From JADLEX01 sp964586775 (GTDB lineage: Bacteria; Lernaellota; Lernaellaia; JACKCT01), in assembly GCA_964586775.1 (NCBI GenBank), contig CAZPJD010000235.1:1-24055 (forward strand): DNA of 24,055 bases. Direction: 5' to 3'. Position numbers and translations under genes: made by a program. Shown here piece after piece: positions 8,818 to 16,635 of the stretch. Within the stretch, counting starts at the first letter, position 1. Every line of letters begins with the position of its first letter. The notes below the pieces were generated by a model that was given only the letters and a program-made list of their open reading frames with translations, did no database searches and had not been told where the DNA came from.

Positions 8818-8849
8818 ATACCCGCGAGAGTGGGGGAAGGAGCATCAGC

Positions 8850-10775
8850 ATGGACATCCAAAACAACGGAATGACACGGCGCGTATGGCTGCAACGTGCT
8901 GGAGCCCTAGGACTGCTGGCGGCGGTGGAACACCTCGTTCCTTTCTACGCCTGGGCGAGCGCGTCGAACGGTGCGGCGCAAAGCTCGCCGTTGAGCGGAA
9001 ACGTCATTGATTTAACCATCGCCGAGACTCCGTTTCGCCTGGACGGCCGAACCGCGCCTGCTATCACGATCAATGGGACGATCCCGGGTCCCGTGATTCG
9101 GCTGAAAGAAGGTCAACAGGCCACGCTCCGCGTCACGAACCGGTTGGAGGAGATCACCTCGATTCATTGGCACGGGTTGCTCCTACCGCCCGACATGGAC
9201 GGCGTGCCTGGGGTCAGCTTCGGCGGCATCGCGCCGGGCACCACCTTTACGTATCAGTTCCCGGTGCGCCAGAGCGGCACCTATTGGTGTCATAGTCACT
9301 CGGGCGGCCAAGAGCTCTTGGGCATGTACGCGCCGATGATCATCGACCCCGTCGAGCCGGAGCCGTTTCGTTACGAGCGTGATTATGTGGTGATGCTGTC
9401 GGATTGGAGTTTTGAATCACCCGAAGCCCTGCTGGCCCATCTCAAAAAGCTCCCCGGCTACTATAACTTCCAGAAGCGCGCCGCGCACGAGTTCTTCTCG
9501 GATGTGGCACGGTCCGGTTGGCTACCGACACTGAGGGACTACTTGAGCTGGGACCGGATGCGGATGGACCCGACGGACTTTGCCGATGTCACCGGCTACA
9601 CGTACACCTATCTGATGAACGGCGTGTCACCCACCGGCAACTGGACGGGGTTGTTTCGTCCAGGCGATCGGGTGCGGCTGCGCTTCATCGTCGCGGCTGC
9701 CATGAGCTTCTTCGACGTGCGTATCCCGGGTCTCAAGATGACGGTCGTCCAGGCGGATGGGCAGAACGTGCAACCCGTCGTGGTGGATGAGATTCGCATG
9801 GGACCGGCGGAAACCTACGATGTGATCGTCGAACCCGTCGAGGATCGCGCCTACACCCTCTTCGCGGAGACGATGGACCGCAGCGGCTACGCGCGCGGCA
9901 CCCTCGCGACAAGCGCGGGCATGAGTGGGGAGATCCCTGCACGCCGGCCCAGACCGCTCCGCACGATGGCGGACATGGGGATGAACATGGCAGGTATGGC
10001 GATGGAGGGCATGGATATGCCAGGCATGAAAAAGAACCCGAATGGCAGCGGCATGCAGATGCCTGGCCTGGCCACGGCCGGCGACATGCCGAGCATGAAG
10101 CAGTCTGACGACGCTCCAACTATGGAGCCCATGCAACACGGTCCGGACACGCCGCCGATGCAAGGCATCCATGAGATGCCGAAAATGGGTTCAGGCGACC
10201 TACGGAGGTCGAAGATTCCTGGCGCCGAACCTGTCAAGCATGGCCCCGACGATCACGGCACCGGCAATCAAGTGGTCGCTGAATATTCGCAGAACCGGAT
10301 GGGGGAACCAGGGAGAGGACTGGAAGACAGTGCGCGGCGGGTGCTGCTGTACACCGATTTGAAAAGCCTGGCGCCCTATCCGGACCAACGGGAACCGGAG
10401 CGCGAGATTGAACTCCACCTCACGGGCCAGATGGAGCGCTACATGTGGTCCTTCGACGGCAAGAAGTATTCGGACGCAAAAGCGCCGATTCGCTTTCGCT
10501 ACGGCGAGCGGGTGCGCTTGACCTTCGTGAACGATACCATGATGGAGCATCCGCTCCATTTGCATGGCATGTGGATGCACCTGGAAAACGGCGCCGGAGC
10601 GTATCTTCCGCGAAAACATACGGTCATCGTGAAGCCGGCCGAGCGGTTGTCCGTCGCCATCAGCGCGGACGCACCGGGGCGCTGGGCATTTCATTGTCAC
10701 CTCCTGCTTCATATGGAGGCCGGGATGTTTCGGGTCGTCGAGGTCTCGGACAACGAGCAAGGGAGGCACTCATGA
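8850..10775 (+). CDS. copA: CopA-family multicopper oxidase, Tat-exported
   Basis: Periplasmic copper-resistance oxidase. It is distinct from the P-type ATPase also named CopA. GGAAGGAG precedes ATG 8850, giving 641 residues. The N terminus has a twin-arginine motif (T-R10-R11-x-W-L) followed by a hydrophobic stretch ending A-W-A. Cupredoxin copper motifs are all present: H106-W-H108-G, W-C-H-S-H, H-P-L-H-L-H-G, and the type 1/type 3 centre H615-C616-H617 with H621 and axial M626. Between the second and third domains lies a Met-rich insert (about residues 370-445, G-M-x-M repeats) typical of CopA/PcoA, thought to bind Cu+ for oxidation. CopB overlaps it by four bases (ATGA). Confidence 0.94.
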   Translation: MDIQNNGMTRRVWLQRAGALGLLAAVEHLVPFYAWASASNGAAQSSPLSGNVIDLTIAETPFRLDGRTAPAITINGTIPGPVIRLKEGQQATLRVTNRLEEITSIHWHGLLLPPDMDGVPGVSFGGIAPGTTFTYQFPVRQSGTYWCHSHSGGQELLGMYAPMIIDPVEPEPFRYERDYVVMLSDWSFESPEALLAHLKKLPGYYNFQKRAAHEFFSDVARSGWLPTLRDYLSWDRMRMDPTDFADVTGYTYTYLMNGVSPTGNWTGLFRPGDRVRLRFIVAAAMSFFDVRIPGLKMTVVQADGQNVQPVVVDEIRMGPAETYDVIVEPVEDRAYTLFAETMDRSGYARGTLATSAGMSGEIPARRPRPLRTMADMGMNMAGMAMEGMDMPGMKKNPNGSGMQMPGLATAGDMPSMKQSDDAPTMEPMQHGPDTPPMQGIHEMPKMGSGDLRRSKIPGAEPVKHGPDDHGTGNQVVAEYSQNRMGEPGRGLEDSARRVLLYTDLKSLAPYPDQREPEREIELHLTGQMERYMWSFDGKKYSDAKAPIRFRYGERVRLTFVNDTMMEHPLHLHGMWMHLENGAGAYLPRKHTVIVKPAERLSVAISADAPGRWAFHCHLLLHMEAGMFRVVEVSDNEQGRHS

Positions 10776-11698
10776 GCGTTTCTCTGCGAACCGTCCTTGC
10801 CCCAGCTCTGGTCTGCCTTTTAAGCGCCGGAATCGGCGTGCCTATTGTCGCTGCGCAACTCAGGCTCGGCCCATCGGCTCCGTTCACGTCCACGATGCCG
10901 GACACGTCCACGGCAGCGAGGCCATTCGCTAGTTCGACCACTCCCATGGTGTCTGTCACCGCCGTCCCTTCCGGCGGGCAGGAAGGTACGCTGCCGAATT
11001 TATCGCCACAATATGATTGGCCCTCTCCCGTCAACGATGAAGCGCACCACCTGTTCACCCTGTTCGACGTCCTCGAATACCGTCCGCAAACAGCGGGAGG
11101 TTCAAGTACGAGCGACTATCGGTGGGATGTTGAGGGCTGGTACGGCGGGGATTACAACCGAGTCTGGTTCAAAAGCGAAGGGCAGCGCGGCACCGCCTTC
11201 AAAGCGGATTACGACGTGGACTTTCAACTGCTGTATGGCCGGTTCATTCAGAAATATTACGATTTTCAGATCGGCCCCCGCGTCGAGACGCAAACGTTCC
11301 GCGGACGCAACGTGACCCGTGGGTTCGGCGTGATCGGGATCGAGGGAATCGTACCGTACAACTATGCATTGGAGGCCACCGCATTCATCGATCAAAACGG
11401 GGCCGTGTCTGCGCGTCTGACCTTGACCAAGGATCTGTTGCTGACGGAACGACTGATCCTCCAGACCCGCTTGGAAACCAACGCCGCCATACAACGAGTC
11501 GAGGAGTTCACGACCGGGTCGGGTCTCAACAACCTGGAATTTGGGGTTCGGCTGCGCTATGAAATCCGACGCGAGTTTGCCCCCTATATAGGCATCTCTC
11601 TGGACAGAAGTTTCGGTGAAACCGCCACGCTCGTCCGCCAAGATGGTGGTAACCCGAGTCAAATTCGATTTGCGCTGGGTGTACGGGCGTGGTTTTGA
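10772..11698 (+). CDS. copB: CopB-type outer-membrane copper resistance protein
   Basis: The ATG at 10772 overlaps the multicopper oxidase stop as ATGA, with GGGAGG just upstream, so the two are translationally coupled. The 308-residue product begins with a signal peptide (hydrophobic core A-L-V-C-L-L-S-A, cleavage likely after V-A-A). A Ser/Thr/Pro-rich linker follows, then alternating amphipathic strands with Y-D-W-P, W-D-V-E-G-W-Y-G-G and F-Q-I-G-P-R. It ends in A-W-F, as expected for a beta-barrel. CopB/PcoB proteins work with CopA in periplasmic copper handling. The N-terminal linker lacks the His/Met-rich repeats seen in Pseudomonas CopB. Confidence 0.92.
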   Translation: MSVSLRTVLAPALVCLLSAGIGVPIVAAQLRLGPSAPFTSTMPDTSTAARPFASSTTPMVSVTAVPSGGQEGTLPNLSPQYDWPSPVNDEAHHLFTLFDVLEYRPQTAGGSSTSDYRWDVEGWYGGDYNRVWFKSEGQRGTAFKADYDVDFQLLYGRFIQKYYDFQIGPRVETQTFRGRNVTRGFGVIGIEGIVPYNYALEATAFIDQNGAVSARLTLTKDLLLTERLILQTRLETNAAIQRVEEFTTGSGLNNLEFGVRLRYEIRREFAPYIGISLDRSFGETATLVRQDGGNPSQIRFALGVRAWF

Positions 11699-11835
11699 CC
11701 GATGCTGAGCACACTGTGATGCGGACAAAGGGACGCGATGGAAAGCCTATGTCCGGGGGTCGAAAGGTAAAATGGAAATCCTGACTCACGCCCCCTGCCA
11801 CTCGATCCCACCTATCTGACTGAGGCAATGTAAGC

Positions 11836-11859
11836 ATGCTGTCCCTCCAGGGACAGCAT
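11836..11859. terminator. Strong 10-bp hairpin after copB (possible terminator)
   Basis: ATGCTGTCCC pairs perfectly with GGGACAGCAT around a TCCA tetraloop, about 140 bases after the copB stop. No T-run follows, so it is not a textbook intrinsic terminator. It may act as an mRNA 3'-end stabiliser, a bidirectional block or a protein site. Apart from this hairpin, 11699-11906 holds nothing I recognise. Confidence 0.4.
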
Positions 11860-11906
11860 CCGTCTGGAAGGGCCCTCAGATTTCATGAAACCTGTTTTCC
11901 GCCCTA

Positions 11907-11935
11907 TTGTGGGCGAGTCACCGGACTCGTGATAA
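11907..11935 (+). promoter_or_regulatory. Candidate promoter with dyad operator for the second ATPase
   Basis: TTGTGG (11907-11912), a 17-base spacer and TGATAA (11930-11935) make a plausible sigma-70 promoter whose start would lie about 25 bases before the ATG at 11969. The spacer contains a perfect dyad, CGAGTC and GACTCG around ACCG (11914-11929), centred between the two elements. Spacer dyads are typical of MerR-family metal sensors such as CueR, though those spacers are usually 19-20 bases. Copper-responsive control is therefore only a hypothesis. Confidence 0.45.
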
Positions 11936-11968
11936 AAGGACAGCCATTTCGAACGATCGGAGCGCAAC

Positions 11969-14029
11969 ATGGACCCGATGACACACACCAATCACGGACA
12001 GACGTCTGACCCACCTGCTGGTCACCCGATGTCGCACGACCACCAGGGCCATGATCGCCACGCGGGCCATTCCGTAGCGATGTTTCGTGATAAATTTTGG
12101 TTGAGTTTTGCCCTCACACTTCCCACGGTCTTCTGGTCGCCCGAGGTTCAACACTGGCTTGGTTACACGGCACCCTCCTTCCCTGGCTCCACATTGATTC
12201 CCGCAATTCTCGGAACCGCCATCTTCCTATACGGCGGCCTCGTGTTTGTGCGGGGGGCACAGAGTGAGCTTGCCGACCGTAAGCCAGGCATGATGACGCT
12301 CATCAGCTTGGCCATCATTGTCGCGTTTGGGACGTCGCTCGCTGCGACATTTGGCCTATTTGAGGTCGAGGTCTGGTGGGAGCTTGCCTCGTTGATTACG
12401 ATCATGGTGTTGGGCCACTGGCTCGAAATGCGCGCCATTTCCCAAGCCCGGGGCGCGCTCACTGCACTCGCCGCGTTGCTCCCAGACACGGCCGAGCGGG
12501 TCACCGGCGCGGACGTTCGCACGGTGCCATTATCCGAACTCCACGTGGGTGACGTGGTCCTTGTCCGGCCCGGTGCGCGCGTTCCTGCGGATGGCGCCGT
12601 CGTCGAAGGCGCCGCTGAGGTCGACGAGTCGATGATCACGGGCGAGTCGAAAGCGGTCTCGAAGGAACCAGGGACGACCGTGATCGCGGGAACGGTCGCC
12701 GGCGGTGGCAGCCTGCGAGTCCGCGTGACCGCAGTCGGCGAGCAGACCGCCCTCTCCGGTATCATGCGGCTGGTGGCCGCCGCCCAAGCGTCGAGTTCTC
12801 GCACGCAAGTCCTTGCCGACCGTGCCGCCGCCATTCTGTTTTATGTGGCCGTCGCAGCCGGCGCGATCACGTTCACCTACTGGTGGGTGGCGGGGGACAC
12901 CCAACACGCATTGATCCGAACGGCCACCGTGCTCATCATTGCCTGCCCCCACGCATTGGGGCTGGCGATTCCGCTTGTGATTGCCATTTCCACATCACTC
13001 GGCGCGCGGAATGGGCTGCTCGTGAAGGATAGACTGGCGCTTGAAAGGGCCCGCCTGTTGGATATGGTGATATTCGATAAAACCGGCACGCTGACCCGCG
13101 GCGCTCCCGCAGTATCTGGTATCGCGGTTGTGCCTGGCACGTCGGAATCAGAATTGCTTGCGCTTGCCGCTGCGGTCGAGGCCAACTCCGAACACCCCCT
13201 GGCCAGGGCGATCGTCGAAGAAGCCTCACGCAGAGGGGTGCGCCAATTACAAGCGGCCAGCTTCGAGGCACTGGCGGGCAGAGGGGCTCGGGCCATGGTC
13301 GATGGCAAGAGCATTGTCGTCGGCGGACCGCGTCTACTAGCCGAGGCCAAGGCCACGGTGCCTCCGGAAGTTGAGAAGGTCACGAGCGCCTGGGCGTCAG
13401 AAGGAAGGACCGTGCTGTCTGTCGTCGCCCAAGGACGACTGCTCGGTGCGCTTGCTGTAGAAGACGAGATCCGGCCCGAGTCGCTTGAAGCCGTCACCGA
13501 CCTGCATCGGCTGGGTATCCGAGTCGCGATGATCACGGGAGATGCGAAAACCGTGGCGGAGTCCGTCGCCCGACGCCTCGGGATCGATGAGGTCGCAGCT
13601 GAGGTGCTTCCCGGCGACAAAGCTGCGGCCGTCAAACGGTTTCAAGCGGGCGGCAAGTCGGTCGCCATGGTGGGAGACGGAGTGAACGATGCCCCGGCAT
13701 TGGCTACGGCCAATGTCGGAATGGCGATTGGCGCGGGAACGGATGTCGCCATCGAATCCGCGGGCATCGTGCTCGTGCGTAGCGATCCGCGCGACGTGGT
13801 CGGAGCCATCGAGCTCTCTCGTGCGACCTACCGGAAGATGATCCAAAATCTCATGTGGGCGACCGCGTACAACCTCGTCGCTATCCCGGTCGCCGGGGGA
13901 CTGTTCGTCCGCTGGGGATTCGATCTTCCCATGAGTGTGGGTGCTGTCGCGATGAGCATGTCCACCATTATTGTGGCGGTAAATGCGCAGTTGCTTCGTC
14001 GCCTGAAACTCCAGCGTGAGACCCTTTGA
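11969..14029 (+). CDS. copB: P1B-type copper ATPase, CopB class (CPH motif)
   Basis: A 686-residue inner-membrane metal exporter. The first 35 residues are rich in His and Met (H-x3-G-H-x2-S-H-D-H-Q-G-H-D-R-H-A-G-H), a soft-metal-binding tail in place of a folded metal-binding domain. Core motifs are M-I-T-G-E in the actuator, C326-P-H328 in the transport helix, D370-K-T-G-T, S-E-H-P-L near residue 410, and G-D-G-V-N-D-A-P. The CPH signature and His-rich tail define subgroup IB-3, associated with Cu2+/Cu+ or Ag+ efflux. GGAGCG precedes the ATG. It ends the copper cluster and is convergent with the HTH gene at 14136. Confidence 0.92.
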   Translation: MDPMTHTNHGQTSDPPAGHPMSHDHQGHDRHAGHSVAMFRDKFWLSFALTLPTVFWSPEVQHWLGYTAPSFPGSTLIPAILGTAIFLYGGLVFVRGAQSELADRKPGMMTLISLAIIVAFGTSLAATFGLFEVEVWWELASLITIMVLGHWLEMRAISQARGALTALAALLPDTAERVTGADVRTVPLSELHVGDVVLVRPGARVPADGAVVEGAAEVDESMITGESKAVSKEPGTTVIAGTVAGGGSLRVRVTAVGEQTALSGIMRLVAAAQASSSRTQVLADRAAAILFYVAVAAGAITFTYWWVAGDTQHALIRTATVLIIACPHALGLAIPLVIAISTSLGARNGLLVKDRLALERARLLDMVIFDKTGTLTRGAPAVSGIAVVPGTSESELLALAAAVEANSEHPLARAIVEEASRRGVRQLQAASFEALAGRGARAMVDGKSIVVGGPRLLAEAKATVPPEVEKVTSAWASEGRTVLSVVAQGRLLGALAVEDEIRPESLEAVTDLHRLGIRVAMITGDAKTVAESVARRLGIDEVAAEVLPGDKAAAVKRFQAGGKSVAMVGDGVNDAPALATANVGMAIGAGTDVAIESAGIVLVRSDPRDVVGAIELSRATYRKMIQNLMWATAYNLVAIPVAGGLFVRWGFDLPMSVGAVAMSMSTIIVAVNAQLLRRLKLQRETL

Positions 14030-14135
14030 ACGATACAGGTATCATAGGGGCGGCTCGGCTCGTGGATGAATGAGGTACCCGCAGCCGCCAACCCGCGCCC
14101 GAAAGAAATAACCAAGACCGAAGAACGCAACCGTC

Positions 14136-14444
14136 TCAGACGTGAACAGCCTCTTGTTTCCGCTCTTTTACTTTCACAGAGACTTCGACGCGCGAGCCAA
14201 GCTTATTGAGGATCATCATCAATCTGTCAGAGGTGAACCGTTCGAGATCAGCAGTTCGTATTCGGGAAAAGTCAGCAGCCGGAACCCCTGTAAGGCCTTG
14301 CGCCTTCCGGACAGTGAGATCTTTCTTATCAAGCGTCTTAATGATTTCAGCGGCCAGAATAGCCTTAAACTGTCGAATATCTGCATCAGGAATTTTCAAA
14401 TCCTGATAGACGTTTCCGCTCCCACGGATAATATCTTCTTTCAT
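14136..14444 (-). CDS. HigA-like XRE/HTH antitoxin-type regulator
   Basis: 102 residues from the internal ATG at 14444; the upstream extension has no family match. The protein reads as the HTH_37-type HigA-like family: an M-K-E-D-I-I-R-G-S-G-N-V-Y-Q-D-L start, then a helix-turn-helix around T-V-R-K-A-Q-G-L-T-G-V-P-A-A-D-F-S-R-I and a C-terminal D-R-L-M-M-I-L-N-K-L-G-x-R-V-E-V. Such proteins are normally the antitoxin or repressor of a HigB-type toxin encoded just upstream. No toxin is visible here; the upstream gene is an ImmA/IrrE peptidase starting its stop 11 bases before. It may be an orphan antitoxin or a regulator of the three-gene cluster. Confidence 0.75.
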   Translation of the reverse strand: MKEDIIRGSGNVYQDLKIPDADIRQFKAILAAEIIKTLDKKDLTVRKAQGLTGVPAADFSRIRTADLERFTSDRLMMILNKLGSRVEVSVKVKERKQEAVHV

Positions 14445-14454
14445 TTGTATGACA

Positions 14455-15321
14455 TTATCTCTTCTTCGTTCTGTCTGGCCATGAAAGCATACCATCTAAT
14501 TCTCGACAGTACGGGGCGCTGTCTTCAGTTTCCTCGTTTGCTGCGACTCCTCCCGCAGGCAGAGAGTCTTCCTCGAACCAGAGTGACGACAACATTCGAT
14601 CCCAATCAGGCAAATACCTCGACTCCTCATAGAGAGTTCCTCCTCGAGTCCAGTCTTCAAACCATTCTGTGGGGTCAACCTCGCAGGGACCCTCTTGGAC
14701 AAGTTTTGCTCCTTGCGCTGCCAGGGATGAAGGCGGCACACGATATCCAATCTGAACCCATGCTCCCATTTCTCTCAGGGAAGGGGAGCGGCTCGCGTAA
14801 CGCACGATCCCATGCTCAGATAAGACAAATGTGCAAGGCATGTCGTTCAGCGCCGCAAAACGGGATCCAGTCGCTGTCAGCGAGGCCTTAAATTTCTTTC
14901 CCAATGTGACTACAGAATTAAATCCCAGATCTGCTGCATTTACTAACGGCTTAAAATGATCAGAGGGTAACAGAATTTCAGAGGCAAAGACGTCACAGAG
15001 CACTTCATTTTTAGGCCGCTTGGTATAACGTTGCGAATCACTCTTGCCAGTGTGTTCACTCGAAAGATCCAGATAAATATGTCCAAGTTCATGGCAGATG
15101 GTAAAGCGCTGCCGCTCTTCAAGGTGGTTCTTATTTACAATGATGTGCCACTTGTCTTTGATGGGTAGGGAGTGACCGGATTCGTTTTCAGGAAGTTCTG
15201 TCTCATATCGAAGCCCTGCATCGATGTCCTTGACATAGAGTTCCATTGAAACTGGGCATGTAAGATCTGGAAAGCTTCGCACAAAAGCACGAGCTTTCAA
15301 AATAACGGTAGACTCATCCAC
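14455..15321 (-). CDS. ImmA/IrrE family metallopeptidase, partner of XRE repressor
   Basis: A 288-residue zinc-peptidase-like protein. The motif I-C-H77-E-L-G-H81 gives two His ligands and the general base, and E106 in N-E-V-L-C-D-V-F-A-S-E-I-L-L-P is the likely third ligand. I chose GTG 15321, which overlaps the XRE stop by eight bases, rather than the ATG at 15447 lying well inside the XRE gene; the extension has no family likeness. In phage and ICE systems ImmA-type peptidases cleave the adjacent XRE repressor to induce a silenced promoter. The same logic probably applies here. The C-terminal ~140 residues (W-F-E-D-W, D-R-M-L-S-S-L-W-F) are a family-typical tail of unknown role. Confidence 0.85.
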   Translation of the reverse strand: MDESTVILKARAFVRSFPDLTCPVSMELYVKDIDAGLRYETELPENESGHSLPIKDKWHIIVNKNHLEERQRFTICHELGHIYLDLSSEHTGKSDSQRYTKRPKNEVLCDVFASEILLPSDHFKPLVNAADLGFNSVVTLGKKFKASLTATGSRFAALNDMPCTFVLSEHGIVRYASRSPSLREMGAWVQIGYRVPPSSLAAQGAKLVQEGPCEVDPTEWFEDWTRGGTLYEESRYLPDWDRMLSSLWFEEDSLPAGGVAANEETEDSAPYCRELDGMLSWPDRTKKR

Positions 15322-15703
15322 CTTCCATTTTCTCCCGTATCTGACGGATCTGTTTGAGCACTCTACGCCACGCCTCCCGTCCGTCTGGGCGCCCTCGCGA
15401 ACGCATCTGTGCCGCAGATTCGAAATCGTCGAGAGAAAGGTCCTCATCCTCCAAGACCTCGTCTAATAGATCCTTCTCGACGGTCTGTCCCACTAGGAAT
15501 CTCAAGATCCTGGCTTTCCGCTCACCTGGGCGCAGGGCTCGAATTAGTCCGGTCACAATCTCAACTGATGGATCGACCTTTGCGCCAGTCTCTAGCCTGT
15601 GCACATAGGCATGATCGACATCCGCGAGCTGTCCTAACTGACGCAGCGATAGGCCTTTTTCTGTTCGAAGACGCTCGAGAAACCCACCAAAGCCGATAGA
15701 CAT
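15314..15703 (-). CDS. XRE-family transcriptional repressor
   Basis: A 129-residue protein with an N-terminal HTH: G-F-L-E-R-L-R-T-E-K-G-L-S-L-R-Q-L-G-Q-L-A-D-V-D-x2-Y-V-H-R-L-E-T-G. An acidic, helical C-terminal part may mediate dimerisation or be a peptidase target. The start at 15703 has GGGAGAGG immediately upstream; the longer open frame reaching 15988 is rejected because it crosses the palindromic operator and lacks a binding site. It overlaps the ImmA/IrrE gene by eight bases. The palindrome at 15739-15762, about 36 bases before its start, is its most likely binding site. Confidence 0.85.
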   Translation of the reverse strand: MSIGFGGFLERLRTEKGLSLRQLGQLADVDHAYVHRLETGAKVDPSVEIVTGLIRALRPGERKARILRFLVGQTVEKDLLDEVLEDEDLSLDDFESAAQMRSRGRPDGREAWRRVLKQIRQIREKMEGG

Positions 15704-15712
15704 ACCTCTCCC

Positions 15713-15741
15713 TTGACAAGCAAATGCAAACTTCGTAGTAT
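15713..15741 (+). promoter_or_regulatory. Near-consensus rightward promoter
   Basis: TTGACA (15713-15718, a perfect -35), exactly 17 bases, then TAGTAT (15736-15741). It points away from the XRE gene toward the DUF2188/ubiquitin-like operon. Transcription would start near 15748, inside the palindrome, leaving a leader of about 310 bases to the ATG at 16059. It lies between the XRE start codon and operator, so the repressor is well placed to control it. Confidence 0.6.
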
Positions 15742-15762
15742 GTTGTCTATGCAGACAACATA
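15739..15762. promoter_or_regulatory. Perfect 10+10 bp palindromic operator
   Basis: TATGTTGTCT and AGACAACATA flank ATGC with no mismatch. The site covers the last three bases of the -10 box and the predicted start of the rightward promoter, and lies about 36 bases upstream of the XRE start on the other strand. Its symmetry and place fit a repressor dimer site controlling both directions. No second copy was spotted in the window. Confidence 0.7.
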
Positions 15763-16058
15763 CAGACTGGCTATGCGTACGTGGAATTACAGGACTTAGT
15801 ATGTGATTCACGGCACCGTAGCCCTGTTGAGCAACAGCTGAGATTACACCGCTGCAGGCGCCAATGCAAGTCGCACAGAGTCGAATGGGGCAGGTAACGA
15901 TTAAGAACAATTGAGATGGCTGGCTAATATCGGATCGTTCACGACATAGCGTGAGAAACACAACGGAAACAATACACCATAGGCCCATGAATTGACCAAC
16001 CGAGGTTTGTTTGATGGAGAGTGATCACTCGAATCCAATCAAGGAAGGAGTCCATCCC
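15763..16058. other. Leader/intergenic region of the ubiquitin-like operon
   Basis: About 300 bases without a convincing gene between the operator and DUF2188. A 16-codon frame beginning at ATG 15749, essentially at the predicted transcription start, ends at 15799 and is probably chance. No strong terminator-like hairpin is obvious. Confidence 0.4.
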
Positions 16059-16301
16059 ATGAAGAATAATGACCGCTTCGTTGTCAACCATGAAGACGGA
16101 TGGGCTGTAAGGAAGGCTGGAGCTGATCGTGCCAGCAGCGTCCATCGCACACAAGAGGAGGCTGAACGAGCTGCTAAGCTAACTGTTACGAACCTCGGTG
16201 GGGGAGAAGTGCGGATTCAGGGACGTGACGGGCAGTGGCGAGATTCCGACACTGTATCGCCTGGCAACGATCCCATGCCGCCACGTGACCGCAAACACTA
16301 G
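16059..16301 (+). CDS. DUF2188 domain protein
   Basis: 80 residues from ATG 16059, which has AAGGAAGGAG eight bases upstream; the longer frame from 16011 would run through this site. The sequence follows the DUF2188 pattern: F-V-V-N-H-E-D-G-W-A-V-R-K-A-G-A-D-R-A-S-S-V-H-R-T-Q-E-E-A, A-A-K-L, then V-R-I-Q-G-R-D-G-Q-W-R-D-S-D-T. The fold is a small alpha/beta domain of unknown function found in many bacteria. It is the first gene after the rightward promoter and lies 85 bases ahead of the Ubl gene, so it may be a co-expressed accessory or an unrelated resident. Confidence 0.8.
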   Translation: MKNNDRFVVNHEDGWAVRKAGADRASSVHRTQEEAERAAKLTVTNLGGGEVRIQGRDGQWRDSDTVSPGNDPMPPRDRKH

Positions 16302-16386
16302 AGATGATGATGATCGGTCACAAGAAAAAGCCGATTGGATATAGCGAAGAGCGATGGCATTTTAATTTATCGAGGGAGAACAAACT

Positions 16387-16635
16387 ATGGCAGGGGAAAA
16401 GACGGTTACAATTATTGTAGAAGGCACTCCGCACGAGTGGCCGAAGGATGAGATCACCTATACGGAAGTGGTCACGCTGGAAGTGCCAGACTACTCTCAG
16501 CACCCCGAAATCACATATTCCGTCAAGTACAAGAACGGCCATGGTAATAAACCTGAAGGAGTGCTCTCACCGGGTGCCTCTGTAAAAGTCAAGGAAGGTA
16601 TGGTCTTCAATGTTTCAGAAACTGGTCAGTCATAA
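16387..16635 (+). CDS. Multiubiquitin-family beta-grasp protein (single Ubl domain)
   Basis: An 82-residue protein that is one copy of the multiubiquitin-type domain. It opens with K-T-V-T-I-I-V-E-G-T-P-H-E-W, continues I-T-Y-T-E-V-V-T-L, has Y-S-V-K-Y-K-N-G, and closes with L-S-P-G-A-S-V-K-V-K-E-G-M-V-F-N-V-S-E-T. Members are ubiquitin-like modifiers linked to bacterial E1 and E2 genes. The C terminus is T-G-Q-S, with no di-glycine. The E1 gene overlaps it by 26 bases, implying coupled translation. GAGGGAGAA precedes the ATG. Only one domain is present, though many relatives have several in tandem. Confidence 0.85.
   Translation: MAGEKTVTIIVEGTPHEWPKDEITYTEVVTLEVPDYSQHPEITYSVKYKNGHGNKPEGVLSPGASVKVKEGMVFNVSETGQS

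Noticed and set aside
9887..10237. Met/Pro-rich minus-strand frame opposite the multicopper oxidase
   Set aside because: It is a shadow of the Met-rich insert on the plus strand; composition is explained by the antisense codons.
14049..14089. Terminator between the CPH ATPase and the HTH gene
   Set aside because: GGCGGCT/AGCCGCC arms are only 7 bp with a 27-base loop and no T-tract; too weak to call.
15704..15988. N-terminal extension of the XRE frame
   Set aside because: It runs through the palindromic operator, has no family likeness, and the internal ATG at 15703 has a strong ribosome binding site.
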